Positions 21,671 to 34,900 of a DNA stretch of 64,000 bases are shown one piece after another. The position numbers and the translations under genes were made by a program. The stretch comes from Cryptomeria japonica. Lineage: Eukaryota > Streptophyta > Pinopsida > Cupressales > Cupressaceae. The DNA is taken from the NCBI RefSeq assembly GCF_030272615.1, contig NC_081410.1:123747640-123811639 (forward strand). The letters run 5' to 3'. Every line of letters starts with the position of its first letter. Positions within the stretch are counted from its first letter, which is position 1. The notes under the pieces are model-generated. The model was not told the DNA's origin. It did no database searches and was given only the letters and a program-made list of their open reading frames with translations.

Positions 21671-24600
21671 AATTGGATAGTGGCTCTTTAAGTATCATTC
21701 ATTGCAGATAGGCAAGTTTGTCATATCTTTTTTTTCGGGTTTTCAACTTCAAGTCTTTGGCCTTTTCAAACCCTAAGAAATGGTTTTTTAATTTGTTGCT
21801 AAGATAATCATTCTATGGTTTCATCCTCAATCTTTAATCTATTTAAAACTCTAGAATACATTTGATTCAAGTTCCTGGGTTAGATTAATGGAGTTGTCAA
21901 TAGATTGGATTAGTAAGGTTTGTTGTTGACCAAGGTTTTAGTATTCTTCAGATGGTTCAAATAGGTCTCATTGTGAAAAGTTGCCTTATAATCATGGAGG
22001 CATTCATGTTAAATTGCTTTTTTAGCAATAGTTATTAGGCAAGTTTTATTTTCCGATGTTCATTTTTTGGGCATGGATTAGGGTTTATTTTTAGATCCCA
22101 TTAATTAGTTGTTTAGGATAGACTTGCTTTAGAACCAAAAGGATGAGTGACAACGGGAAGTAAAGTGGTAAAGAACTTGAGCTTTGCTATGGGGACTATG
22201 CGAGAACATAGAAGGGGAATTGAAATGATGCTTCTAGGAAAATTTGTGATTTTTTCAAAAATCTTTGCAAGGATTGGCTAATGTCATTTGTTAGAAGTAC
22301 CTCATAGAGGATTGTTGTTCTCAAAAAGCCCTCATCTTAACAAAGAAAGAGAAAAGAGATGAACATTAACAAAGGTGATAAGAGGAACTAAAAACATTGA
22401 GGAAACTAGGAGATGAGCTGAAGAAAGAAAATTTCTTTGGTTGATTTATAGGCAAAGTTGCCAATTTGGTTTGGGATTTTGGGTATGATGGTTCACCAAT
22501 TTTTTCTTGGGTTTAGTACCACGTTGGTGGATCCATACAAAAATATGTAAAATTTCAAAAACGTAAAAAATAACTTGGTGTGCCTTGATCAGGTTTGCTT
22601 TGAGTCAGTCTTAGATAGACTTGGGAAAAACTCAAGTGGGGTACCTTGTTTGGGCTAGATTGAGGCTGTTTAGATCCATAAACTTGTTAAGGATTGGGGC
22701 TCAACATGTACCCGTTCCAAGCATGCTGTCTTGCTAGGAAAACTTGGCTTCATAGTAGACATTGAAATGTGTTTGGGACCTATTTGTAGGACACTTGAGA
22801 AGGACAATGGTAGGGCCTATGAAATGATGATCAGCGAAGGGAGGTTTGATCATGTCAGTGGTGAAAGGTTGAGGAACAAGATTGTCATTGAATTTATATC
22901 CACAATTGAGAGATTCATGTTACTAGTTGAGAACATAGAGAAAGTAGTTGCAAGTCTTGAACACAGCTTGGAAGAGTTGAGACTAGGAACTAGGAATTGC
23001 AATAGTAAAGGGGATTCCATCATGGGCATATATTCATTTCTAGTAGAAGATTGCACATTGAGAGATAAAGATAATCTAGGAATGGGCTATTGAATACTAG
23101 ATGACAGTATAAATCATTTAGCTCTACTATATGAGAGGATTGCAAGTTGAGAGACAAGAGGAAACTAGGTAGTGCTTATTCGATTGGTGGGGAATACCTT
23201 TGAGACCACTATGACAACCATCATGACTCACTTATCACCACTAACAAGTTAATGAAAACCACCCAAATTTATACAATGTAGCAGTCAAGGCTCCAACCAT
23301 TGCAATACATACATCACCATTTTGATTGCCAATGGTCAAGTTGATGAAGGATACATGATCAAATCATTTTTGATAGCCTTGAGAGAGGAAGGTGAAGATT
23401 GATAGTTTGAGAATAAAATGAGAGCAAGTTGGATAACTAGGAAAAATAACAAGAATTGATAAATATGAAGATATGATTGAGGATACAAAGTTAATGTATT
23501 GATTGATAACTTGGTGAAAGATGTTACAGGGCCGGTCAAATATTGGGAAACTATGGTGTGAAGATTGAATTGTTGATGTTAAATGAGTTACAACACATGT
23601 ATTGAAAATTCAATCCTAGAGGAGGAGATGGGTACAAGTTCAGAGAGAAGCTATGAAGGGTCTATTCAACCAAAAGGGGTATACAATCTTCAAATTGAAT
23701 CAAAATCACTATTGATTGAGCAAAATTACTGAAGTACATGTCTCTTATAATAATACATGAATTAAGAGATTGTATATTGAATGGTCAAGTTAGCATACTT
23801 GCATGTCACTTTTGGTAACCGTAAAGGTATGACCATCGATTTATTTATGGAAGAACTTAAGACCTGAGACTAATACTTGGTTACTTTCAAGAAAAATCTT
23901 TTGAGAAAGGATTAAGTTCCTGAGGGATGACAATGAAGTTTTGGTAGAATTTAGAAGATGAAGTGGGGAACTTAGAAAGGCTCATACGATTGATTGACGA
24001 TTCAACAATCAAGTTCATCACATTCTTGAGACTTAAGAATCATACCAAGATGAATATTTTTTTGTCAATGATTGAAAGTGATGCTTAAGATTGGAACTTG
24101 AATTTGAGAAAGCACAAATATATATTAGTGTTAAGGCATCGAGTGACTCTAATACCTTTCGTGAAAATCTGACAAAACTTACATCCATAACTACTACGAG
24201 GAAGGATGTGAAGAAATTGTTAAAGGACTTAAAGGAAGAAGTTGTGAAAGATAAAGTGGTGTGGTGCACATCTCAATAAAGGGCATACAAGTGTAATTGC
24301 CTTGGCAAGTTTTTGGAGCTCTCCAAGCTAACCATCCTTGTTAATGATTAGTTGTTTAGTTTGAAGAATTGAAAAGAGAAACATGTGCTATTGAAAACTA
24401 TTCCATTCTCCAAGAAGCCATGTTCATCAAATTTTGAAATTTGTTATGGGTGAGCAAGGTGGTAGCAATAGATATGTTATTTGAGACACCATTGGCCTAT
24501 TGGTAATTTAATAATTGTGTCATACATTTTATGTGGGACCATCTTGCAAGATATTTTCCCAGCTTACCAAAAATAACTCATGGTTGATGTGTTAATGGTG

Positions 24601-26353
24601 TGGACCTAGGGACTATGATGGTAATAGTTGCCCTAAAGCAACCATATAAAGGAAGCTACTTTTGGCTATTGCTATAACTTGGGCAAGGAAGATAAATTTT
24701 TTGGACCTCCTTGTGGGAAAGAAAAGTATGCTGTATGTATGGTAAAAAAACTTTGACTCTTGAGATGTCATTGTGTTTAAGCTATTTAGATTTCCTTGTG
24801 TCATTGGAATTGTTAGTGTGGTATTTGGTCAGCAGATTGGGCATGGTTGTCCCATTGCTGACCATAGATGATGGTTGGGCATAATTGCGGAGTGTAGACC
24901 ATGAGAATGGGCTTTGGGGATGGTGATGTAGTTGGAGCTGCCATGCAATCACAACGCTTAAGATTGGCCAAGGTAAATTTGAATGTATAGAGGACATTAT
25001 CTTCTAGTGATTTGAAGGAATGAAAGAAAAACATAGTATTTGAATGTCCAAAATATTATTAAAGAGTTGATCTTGTCAAATTTTGATGGTGACCATGGAC
25101 CTTGTGATTCTCAACACTTTTGTTGATATGATCTTCAATTTTGACATAGTTTAGAGGACAATGAGTATTTGGATAGTAATCTATTGGATTGGTATGCAAA
25201 AGTTCGACATATTTGTTATATTATGCCTTTGCATTGATATAGACAGCCATGGGGATGTAACCCACATCTATGACAAGAGATGATGATATTTAGCCATTGA
25301 CATTAGGGATGGCTATATCTGAAATATCAGTGGCCAATGTTTTCTTCTAGTTGAAGATTTAAAGACTATAATAGGTTCTTGTCCCTCTATCAACTTTGTG
25401 TTTGGGAATGCTAAGATTACTAGAAAGCCTATATGTGTTTTTCAACAAGGAAATCATTTGGTATAGGTAAATGTTAATAAGTTGATAGTACTCCATGAGT
25501 TATACATGATGGAAATAATTAAAACCCTATACTTTTCAAACTTGCAAATCATAAAGATGTTTTCTCATTGACTTGAAAGATGTGTGAGTACAGAGATGTG
25601 TGCACAAAATCTCATTAATATCTAGATCTTAGCTCGCCAAGGAGAGCATACAATAGTAATTCAAATGATCTTGAGAAGATACATGTTGAGATAACAAAAT
25701 GTTTGAGACAGGCTTTATTTTTGGTCATAAAAGTGGATGGATCCCTCATCATCTTCAGTTAGAAGCAACAGAACTAGATTTGCATATGCATTTCTTTCAA
25801 GACCTTGAATGTGGTAATGGTCAAGAATATTTTACCTATTCCTCTTATTGTATGTTCAAACTATTTTTTTCTCATGGATATGATGATGGCTATCATAGAT
25901 TGTAGATAGATAATAGTGGGCTGTAGTGTATATAGTTTTCTACTTCTGTATAATTTCATAGACCGCATTAGTACTGGCATAATGGTCATTTGCAGTAGGA
26001 AATGTTTTGTGCAAAACATTATTTCTTTAATTCCAAGAGGGTATAACTGAACCCCTTTCTCAAGTTTTGAACAGCAATAAAAGTGAAGTATCTGGATAGT
26101 ATGAAGGGAAAAAAGATTTAATACACACAAGTACACTAACATGTCGTGCATATTTGTCATGAAAACCTTAGGAATATGTTAGAGTAGCGGTGGAGGATGC
26201 ACTATTGGGATTAATTTTAGGGTAGGGGCTGAGAAATATTTATTTCCATGACCTTAAGCCACTTCATTTATGCTTAGTCCAACAAAAGAAGGAACTGTAA
26301 AGTAAAATTTCATTTGGTAGTTTGTTGCAATGGGTTCAGTTGACTCCTTGTTC
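21671..26353. other. Intron with decayed, unassigned coding-like fragments
   Basis: The frames at 22731-23093 (with IERFMLLVENIEKVVASLEH) and 24091-24279 (with KDVKKLLKDLKEEVVKDK) are Lys/Glu-rich and helix-like, but match no family I recognise and have no known domain around them. They may be remains of a retroelement ORF. No LTRs, primer-binding site or splice-compatible ETFQO exon could be found here. Confidence 0.4.
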
Positions 26354-26358
26354 CTTCA

Positions 26359-27666
26359 TGTCATGTCCCCTCCTGGATCGTTATATATATACGGAGAGAA
26401 AGGGAGAGACCCTAAATGAAGAAATTATTATTATTAATTAATATAATAAATACCAATGAATGATTATTTAAAATCCATTAATTAAATATCATTTATGAAC
26501 ATGATTTGAATATTATATATTATCAACATAATATTCAATAATAAGTAATAATACAATTAAAATGCAAAAGAAGAAAATAATATTTACTGATTATTAATAT
26601 GTAGATTATTAATTTACAAATAATAATAAACCATAAAATAATTAAATAATATTTACAAATTAATAATCTACCAATTATTAATAAACCGTTATTAACTTAC
26701 ATTGATTACGAAATATTATAAGCTTTTGGGAAGTGGTGACTTTTCAAGGAGTCACCGTCATTCCCAAAGCCATTCTAATGGACACGACTCCCCACTAAGG
26801 ACGTGGAGGAGAATAAAAGAAAGGCTCGGGGAAGATAGAGAGGGGGAGCACGGGTGGAAAAAACATTAAGAAACCCACAAGACAGCGATCCCTAATTAAG
26901 GAGAGAGGTGTGTGATTAAGAGTTTTGTGTGAGAAGAGGCATGTCTTATAAAGGAACAAATACCTCTCTTGGGAGGTATAAGAGGGGATGATGAAAGTAC
27001 ATGGATAAGGGGGGATGAACAACATGAAAGGACGAAGGAAAGAACAGGGGAAATCCTTAGACTAAAAGACATTTCTGGCTGTGATGGCTCAGATACATAT
27101 CAGGACAATTCCAAAATTAGAAAGGAAGCGTTATACAATCCAATATGATTAAATTGCTGTTACCAGTTCATTATGACATTAAGACAGCCGTAATATTATT
27201 CTGAATATATTCAAATTCGTATCCATAAGAAAGAGGTATAAGTTGGCTAATGTATTCGTAGGACATCGCAGTATAGCTATAACTATTAGTACGTGGAGTA
27301 ATTATGGTATCATGAACTACAAAATAAGGATGGGTATAATTTATAACGCAGTAAAACTCAGTGAATTCACGTTTGGTGTATTTTGGATAGCTGTGTAAAT
27401 CATACGAACTATTAATAATAAGACTTTATTTCCAATAACACAAAATTGTAAAATACGTTAAGGTTACTTGTAACATTAATAAATAAAGAGACTAATGATG
27501 TCAGAAAGACTGCCTGCATCAGAGATTGTTCCCCTAGCATTAGACAATGATAATACTTCCAAATTAACTATTGACGAAATCATTTAGAATAGCATATAAT
27601 AAAGATATTAGTTAACGAAAGTTGATGCTAGTTCCATACTATCATTGGGGAATGAAAGAAAAAGGA

Positions 27667-27710
<44 letters not shown>

Positions 27711-28686
27711 GGCAGCCATCAATCAGATCAGATCAGGACTGTTATTAAGTTACAGGCAGTAACATCCTTGTCCTTAGTGGTATGCATAGGGACGTGCTTA
27801 GTATGTATGTTTAATATAAAAGGCCGCTGGTTCTTGTGCAGAGTTTAATATTATTTTGAATATTTTAATATATATATTAATGAATATTAAAAATGAATAT
27901 TAATGAGTATTAATAATGAATATTTAATATGTATATTAATGAATATTAATGATGAATATTGTAATACATATGTTGAATATAAGTAATGAACATTTTATCA
28001 CATATGTTAATGAAGGGTTCTTAAATGTTAATAAAAACATCTCAATGCATAGTTAGGAATATACGTTAATAGATAAATATGAATATTGGCTAATGGATAT
28101 TTTCTGAATATATGTTAGGGAATACATGTTAAATTAGGAATATGTAAACATGGATTATGAAATGGAAAATAGTAATAAATTGTAAAATGTAATATAAATA
28201 TGATTACATGATGGAGGCTATAGGGAGGAAACTTCCTTAGTCTAATGGAGGGATTAGGACAATTCCTAGGGCAGTATATATACTGAAACTGATATGCATA
28301 TGTATGGCTTGGTTGATTAAACTCAACCAAGAAGAGACGGATCTGGCCGGTCCCCTCTGAGGACTTGGATGATGGAGGCATCACCCAAGGCAAGGAATAG
28401 ACAAGGGTCTTCCTTGGATGGCTTGGGCAAGACAGGATTCGAACTCATCTTCGATTTCCTGAAGGGCTTGGAACCAAGGGGTTCCAAGAAGACGAGCTTC
28501 ACTGCCGCCTAAGGACATACTTTCGTATGGCATTCGTATCCTTTTTATTAGATGAAAATTATGATCATGTTCATTAAGTATTAGAGATAGATTGCAAATT
28601 AAAAATGGTTTATATATATATTTATATGTTGTATTCTAATAATCTATTTTGCAGGACAGTAATCTCTAACTAGTAGGGACATTACA
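26359..28686 (+). mobile_element. Solo LTR of the 2.3-kb family, copy A2
   Basis: It begins TGTCATGTCCCCTCC and ends GTAGGGACATTACA. It is flanked by the 5-bp duplication CTTCA (26354-26358 and 28687-28691). A TATA-like TATAAAGG at 26947 suggests the + strand is sense. It is nearly identical in sampled stretches to A1 (3235-5600), inverted. The different duplications show independent insertions. It contains no coding domain. Its right end is only 125 bp before ETFQO exon A. Confidence 0.85.
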
Positions 28687-28811
28687 CTTCATATACCTTT
28701 CATAAAGGATGTTTATGCCATTGCTTAAAAATTGGTTTCACACATTGCAAATTCTTTTTCTTATTTGAACTTCTATCTTAATCTAACAGTTATATTTTCA
28801 TTTGTGTGTAG

Positions 28812-28918
28812 GCTCCTATTAGAGTACCTGTTTCATCTGACAAGTTTTGGTTCCTGACAGAAAATCATGCTTTTCCTCTTCCATCACCTGTCAGTAATAA
28901 GGGAAATTATGTGATAAG
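28812..28918 (+). CDS. ETFQO: ETFQO visible exon A
   Basis: This exon encodes APIRVPVSSDKFWFL followed by ENHAFPLPSP and SNKGNYVI. It starts in phase 0 after the acceptor tgtgtag and ends ATAAG before a GT donor at 28919. The last two bases (AG) join the first C of the next exon to make Ser. The preceding exon is not in the window, so the upstream intron exceeds 28.8 kb. The exon lies 125 bp after a 2.3-kb solo LTR. Confidence 0.95.
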
Positions 28919-31900
28919 GTTGATTCCCAACATACCCAATACTAAGATTTCTTTGTACAATTTAATTTGTCAATTTTTTATTTCCTTTGTAACATTGCAT
29001 GTTCAGTTTATTTATCATCAATTGCTTGCCTTAAGGATTGGATCCCTTGTTGCCCACTTTATATCTGGGAAATTTTGCCTTTGTGGCCTTAGTAAAGTTC
29101 AAAGAATTTTACAGGGGAATAATTATATAGGCAGACTGACATTTCAACTTCTATTTACAGCTTAAGTGAGCTTGTCCGATGGTTGGCTAAAAAAGCTGAG
29201 GAATTGGGAGTTGAAATTTATCCAGGTTTTGCTGCAAGTGAGGTAATGGGGTTTCACAATATATGAACTTCTTCACAATATATATTTCAAGAGATTGTTG
29301 CTGACCAAATTTGGACTTTTCATGTAGGTTTTGTATGATAAAAGTTCTAAAAATGTGACGGGAATCGCAACAAATGATATGGGGATAGCCAAAGATGGCT
29401 CAAAAAAGGAAACTTTTCAGCGTGGAGTAGAGCTGAAAGGTAGTGTTCCACAATGGTTATTTATCTTATGTTGTTTGTAACAAAACCCTCTAAATTCTTT
29501 TTTGTTTTGAAAGTTTTGCCAAACAGCTCAACAAATATAGAAAGGGTGATAGTGCCAATGGTAGGACAAGAGAATCCATCAAATAACTTCACAACGTGCA
29601 TAAATATGGCCACTTGCACTGAGTTGTAGTATTGTGATTGAGTTTCCTCTTGTGGTTTTAGAGTATAATTTTATGTAAAATCCACAATTGATACTATTGT
29701 TCCAGCAGTAAATGTGTTCTTGCATATGCGAAACTGTACATCAAGCCATCGGGCATGTTGGGAATGTTTCACATATTTTGGAAATCTTATTCTAATCGTG
29801 TTTTACAAGAACAAGATCGTAGTATTAAAAGGTTTTAAGAAAATCATTTTTTAAAAATACTTAAATTAATTTTTTTTTTTTTATTTAATGAATAGGGAGA
29901 TGGATTCTAAGACCTGACGATAGGAACCTTGGAGTCGTCTTGGTTGATCATACATTTAGCATCCAAGGTGATTTGATCAAGGGTGGGTAAAAACATGCAC
30001 ACATGAAGGGTAACTCAATGGTGGATGTGATTGCTGCATGCACAAAGCGACTTACACAATTGTTCTAATGAGAAGCCAAATCTTTCACAAATAGAATTGT
30101 ATTTGCCACGATTTTGCAGTGACTTATGATTTAGCAAGATGAGCACTTGATCCTATCTCTAACAAAGATTTTGAAATAAAATGCAAAAGATAAAGGGTTT
30201 AGGAATTCTATACTAATCCTAGATTGCAAGAGATAGTGAATGACTCTATGAAATTCTACAAGGCTTAGTTTTGTCGTGCAATGAACAACTCTACAAAGCT
30301 TAGTGCAATCTTCTAAGGTAATTAATAAATATTCAAATTTATAGCCACAACACTAACACCATCCATTTGATGCATATCAATGAGCAAGTAGAAATTGAAG
30401 TTAAGCTTAGATCAAATTCTAGTTGACCATACAAGGCAAATTTACAATCAGCAAATAGCTAGTGGTATGGATAAATTTATTACATATAGATCCATTCAAC
30501 AATTTCTTCATTTAACTAAAATACCTAAAGCAAAATTCTAAACTAAATTGAGGTTTAGAGAACCACACAATACTCCTAGATTTCATAAAAATCACCCAAA
30601 TTCAATGAATCAATTCAATTTTGGCAGCATCAAAGTGACAATTCTCAAAATATCCCTTTTACAAATGGGAGGAGAAGGAGTTTTATAGATTCTGAAATGT
30701 AATCAATGGCCAAGATTCATTTAGAATCAAGGGCCAAGAACGTGCCAACACAACCCTAATTAGGTTTTCTAGCAAAAAATGGAATCTTATCCATATCACA
30801 AAGCTTGAGGAATGAGATCCAATTAGATGCCGCCCAGTCATTAAGCAAGCTGTCCTCTAGAAGACTCCTTCCTCTATCCCTCTCTTTGGCTGCATATTCA
30901 AGGAATCTAGACATGACTGAATTGAGTTCTTCCATTGTGACACTTGGCAAACCATCTTGCTGCAATTCAATCACATCCAAGGCATCTGAGCAATCAAGCT
31001 GCTAGAAGTGTTGACATCTTGTCCCAATAATTCCTCAATTGAGGTGAGGATCTTTGATTGTATCTCTAAGATTGATCCTTCCATATCCATGCACTCATCT
31101 CTAGCATGATTAAACTCTAATTTCCTTAGTACGAAAGAACAATACCATCCATGGAAATCATATACATTTCCCTCGTGAATTACTCCTTCGTGGATCAATG
31201 TTGATGTAGGAATCCACTTCAACACCTCAAGTTGAGGAATAGTCTTGTCTTGGATTGGTTGAAATTCCTCCCATACTCCCTCCAAGCATTGTATCCTGCT
31301 TATGAGTAACGTTGTCTTGGTGTAGGCCTGGACAAATTGGACTAGGAAGTCCTTTGCTTGCTTTGAAATGTCCTCTATCCATTTTCCAACCTGCTAATAT
31401 GTACTCCTCATTGCCTCGTGATCATTAAGTGACCTTGGAGCAATAGCAATGGGTGGAATGAATGTAGGATTCTCACGCCTTAGGGGATTAAATAACCCGT
31501 CAATATACTCCTTGAGTTTCTTGTTCTCTATTTCTAACATTTCCTTCTCTTCAACTTTGTTTAATCGTGCCTCAATAGCCTTGGTGGAATCATTCAACTC
31601 CTGAAACTCTTGTTGTTTTGTGGATGGCGCAAGATCAATTGTTGTAACCTGAGAGTCCATGGGAGTGATCTCATCTCTAGGCTTGTCAACTGCTGGGACA
31701 GCCACCTGCAAAATGCGGGATCCTGAATCATCTCTAGTAATTTTAGAGAACTTCTTTGCCTTCTCCTTTTCTTTAACCTGACAATCTGGGCTAAGAAGTC
31801 ATCTATATCTTCAATGGGCTGCATTTCTCCAACTTTCTTTTTTTCCATACTGTTCATCAACCAATCAGGAATTGTAGAAAATTCCATTCCATCCTTGAGC

Positions 31901-34900
31901 TGACGATCTTCATCAATTCCTCTCAAGGTGGAAATTATCTCTTCATCTACTCTCCTCTTATTAAGGTCCTCCATATCATCTCCTAAATGAACCTCAAATT
32001 GAATGGTTGGAGATCGTGGTTGTTGTTCTTCATCTTCGTGTGGTGCTGATTGTGCTGTTGCATGCTCATCCGGACCATTATCTGGTAGGATCTCCGTATC
32101 GGAACCTCAACGCATCGGCGTAGGAGAGGAGCCCAACCTTGTTCAGGTTCATTGTCTTCCTCTGTTATGTCATTCTCCTTAAGGGATGAGGAACTCATGG
32201 TAGATTGAGGAGTATCAGATTTGTGCTTCTTGTGTCTGGATTCTTGAGTGGCAATCTCCCTGCCCTTTGCTTGTGTTCCTCCAGCTATACCCTTTCTTCT
32301 CTTAGGAGCTTGACCCTCATCATCGTTTGTTCTCAAATCACTTATAGTTCTTTCATCATCATTAAGAGAAGACTCCTCACTTTTCATTTTCTCATAGGTC
32401 AAAGTGCTACTTTGCCTCCTTAGTTTGTTGATTCGTTTGTCTACCCATTCTTTGGAGCAATCATTCACATCCATAGTAGCAAAAATCGTTTGGTGAAAAA
32501 ATCGGTAAAAAATATAAAAAATTGTAGAAAAAGAAACAAAAACTATTTAAAAAAAAAAGTTAAGGGCTTTTCCATAGGAGCAAATAAAATTATAAAATAG
32601 AGTTTAACCTAGGAATTGTAGAAAATATTTTTTTGTTGTTTATATTCCTATTGCTGATTACATAGGCAAATATTCAGTTAACTTTTTAAGAGGGCAGTCA
32701 CCAAATACAGCAAATACAGCAAATAATTTTCTATGTCTGAGATCAAATATTTAGCTAAGTCTATTAAGTAATTGAGATCAAAAGTTAACAGACGAATAGT
32801 TAAAGTGGAAGCCATTTTGAAGTGATCCAAGAATTTTATTGTGATTGGGACGAGGAGTTTTGTAGGGTTAATTCAATATTTGAGAAAGATTATCAAATCA
32901 TATTCCACAATTCCAATGCTTTATGTCATAGCAACAAAAATTGTTTGGGGAAAAAATTGGCAAGCCAAAAGTATAAGGTTTTTTGAAAAAAATTAAAATG
33001 GGTAAAAAATTGGATTTTAAAAAATCATAAAATATTGTAGAAAAATAGACACAACTATTTTTTTTTAAAAACTTAAGGGCATTTCCATAGCATAGAGATA
33101 TATAGAGTAAATAAAATAGAGATTAACCCATGAATTGTAGAAAATAGATTCTTCTTGTTTATATTCATATTGCTGATTACATAGGCAAATGTTCACTTAA
33201 CTTTTTAAAAGGACAGTCACCAAATACACTAAATAGTTGTCTAAGTTTGAGATCAAAGATTAGCTAAGCCTATGAAGTAGCTGAGATCAAAATTTATCAG
33301 ATAGAGATCCAGCTATTGTTAGGAATTTAGTAAAAGTGGAAGTAATTTTCAAGTGATCAAAGACTTTCATTGTGATTGAGGCAAGGAATTTTCTAGGGTA
33401 GTTCAATATTTGAGAAAGCTTATCAAATCATATTCCACAATTGCAATGCTTTATATTCCGTGATGGCAATTGGTAAGTCTTTTATATGGGGTAGAATTCA
33501 ACAAAAGGCATTTGTTTAGCTGAAGTAAAAAATTAGCAAGCCACTGGTTTTGGCAATACCTAGCTTGCAACTACTATTTTAGGTAGAGAAAAATTTTAAT
33601 GATTGTGTGTTGGAGGCTTTTTTATTACAACTATGCAAGCTTGTTTGTTGTCATTTAGATTTATTTCATGGAGCAATTTGGATATATTGTTCACATAATG
33701 AATTGTATGTCTTTGTTTGAGCAAAAATTAACTATATCAATTAAAAATTATATATCTATATCTATATCTATATATATTATATATGTCTATGGATGTTTAG
33801 TGTTGTGGTAGAAACACTCCATTCAGCCACCAAGGTTCAAACCCCTACTGGGCCACTGAGCTTGTGGGCTTTCTGACTTTGTTGGGTCGTTGAGCTCATG
33901 GGTTTGAACAAGTGTGGGGAATGATGAACCCCCAGAAATGGCCTTGTGGGAAAAAATCCTCTGTAAGTGGTCTCTTTGGGATTGGATCATGCTAAAACCC
34001 GAGTTTCCTCCATCAAAAAAAAAAAAAATTAAATTAAGAATTTAATATATACAATTTTTTTTATTTATAGTTTATTATATAACTATTAATATATATTCAT
34101 AGTCTAATAGTTTAAATTTTAAAACTACTTTATAGTATTATTTACAAACTATAGGGGTTTGCTCCTTGTCAAAATACCATCTATAATAGTGCATAATAGT
34201 ATTAATTTTAAAGTGAGTGTACAATATTAATTATATACTTGTTCTCATCAAAATCCATGGGCTGGGGTATGCAGAGAGCTTGAGTCATATTGAAGTCGCG
34301 ATTTCGAGAAGATTTTCCAGTTGCTTCAATACTATCTCATATGCCCCTCACGATTTAGGATGATTGAGGCCCTTTCAAATTCGGTTGATGACTGCCATTG
34401 CTCCTCCCACTTCTTTATTTAGGGATTTTCAAAGGTCAGAAAGAAAACTAAGGGACAAAATTACAAACTTTCTCATTGTTGATTCCACATTGACTCTAGT
34501 TCTGTCTCGGATCAACCCAATTTCTAAGCAATTTAGTAATTTCACAAGTTTTTCTAGGGTTTTGCAAGTTTTTACAAAAAATGTTTTCACCTTTTTTTGG
34601 TTTTTAACATGATTTTAGCGTGATTTAAATGCAAAAAATCATTGAAAATTGGGTCAACGGTCAGGTCAATCAATGATTTTTTTGTGAATTAGGATCTTTT
34701 CGAGGAATAAATCGGTTGGCTCCAGGATTCAGGATCGGGTATAATCACGATTTTTATGCAAACTATTGCTTCTATGCAGTTCAGGCTACGACCAATCAAG
34801 TGATGTAACCAACTTGTCTTTCTCCTTCCCATATTGAGGGTGAATATGGTTCCCATCATCTTTCACTTGATTAGGAATTGAGAAGAAGGTACACTTCCTC

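Larger units (their letters stand above)
32472..34776 (-). mobile_element. hAT-like non-autonomous element, copy 2 (inverted)
   Basis: The left end CATAGTAGCAAAAATCG and right end (inverse of CATAGAAGCAATAG) match the termini of copy 1 at 2131-7033. It shares colinear inverted blocks, including the doubled ~520-bp units with an internal CATAGCAACAAAAATTG at 32934. It disrupts the unknown retroelement ORF. The flanking 8-mers (TTCACATC and CAGTTCAG) do not match, so a flank was lost or the insertion was not simple. About 770 bp (33733-34500) absent from copy 1 include a SINE. Confidence 0.75.

Noticed and set aside
22731-23093. ETFQO upstream exon
   Set aside because: The peptide has no similarity to the FAD-binding N-terminus of ETFQO and lacks suitable splice sites at its limits.
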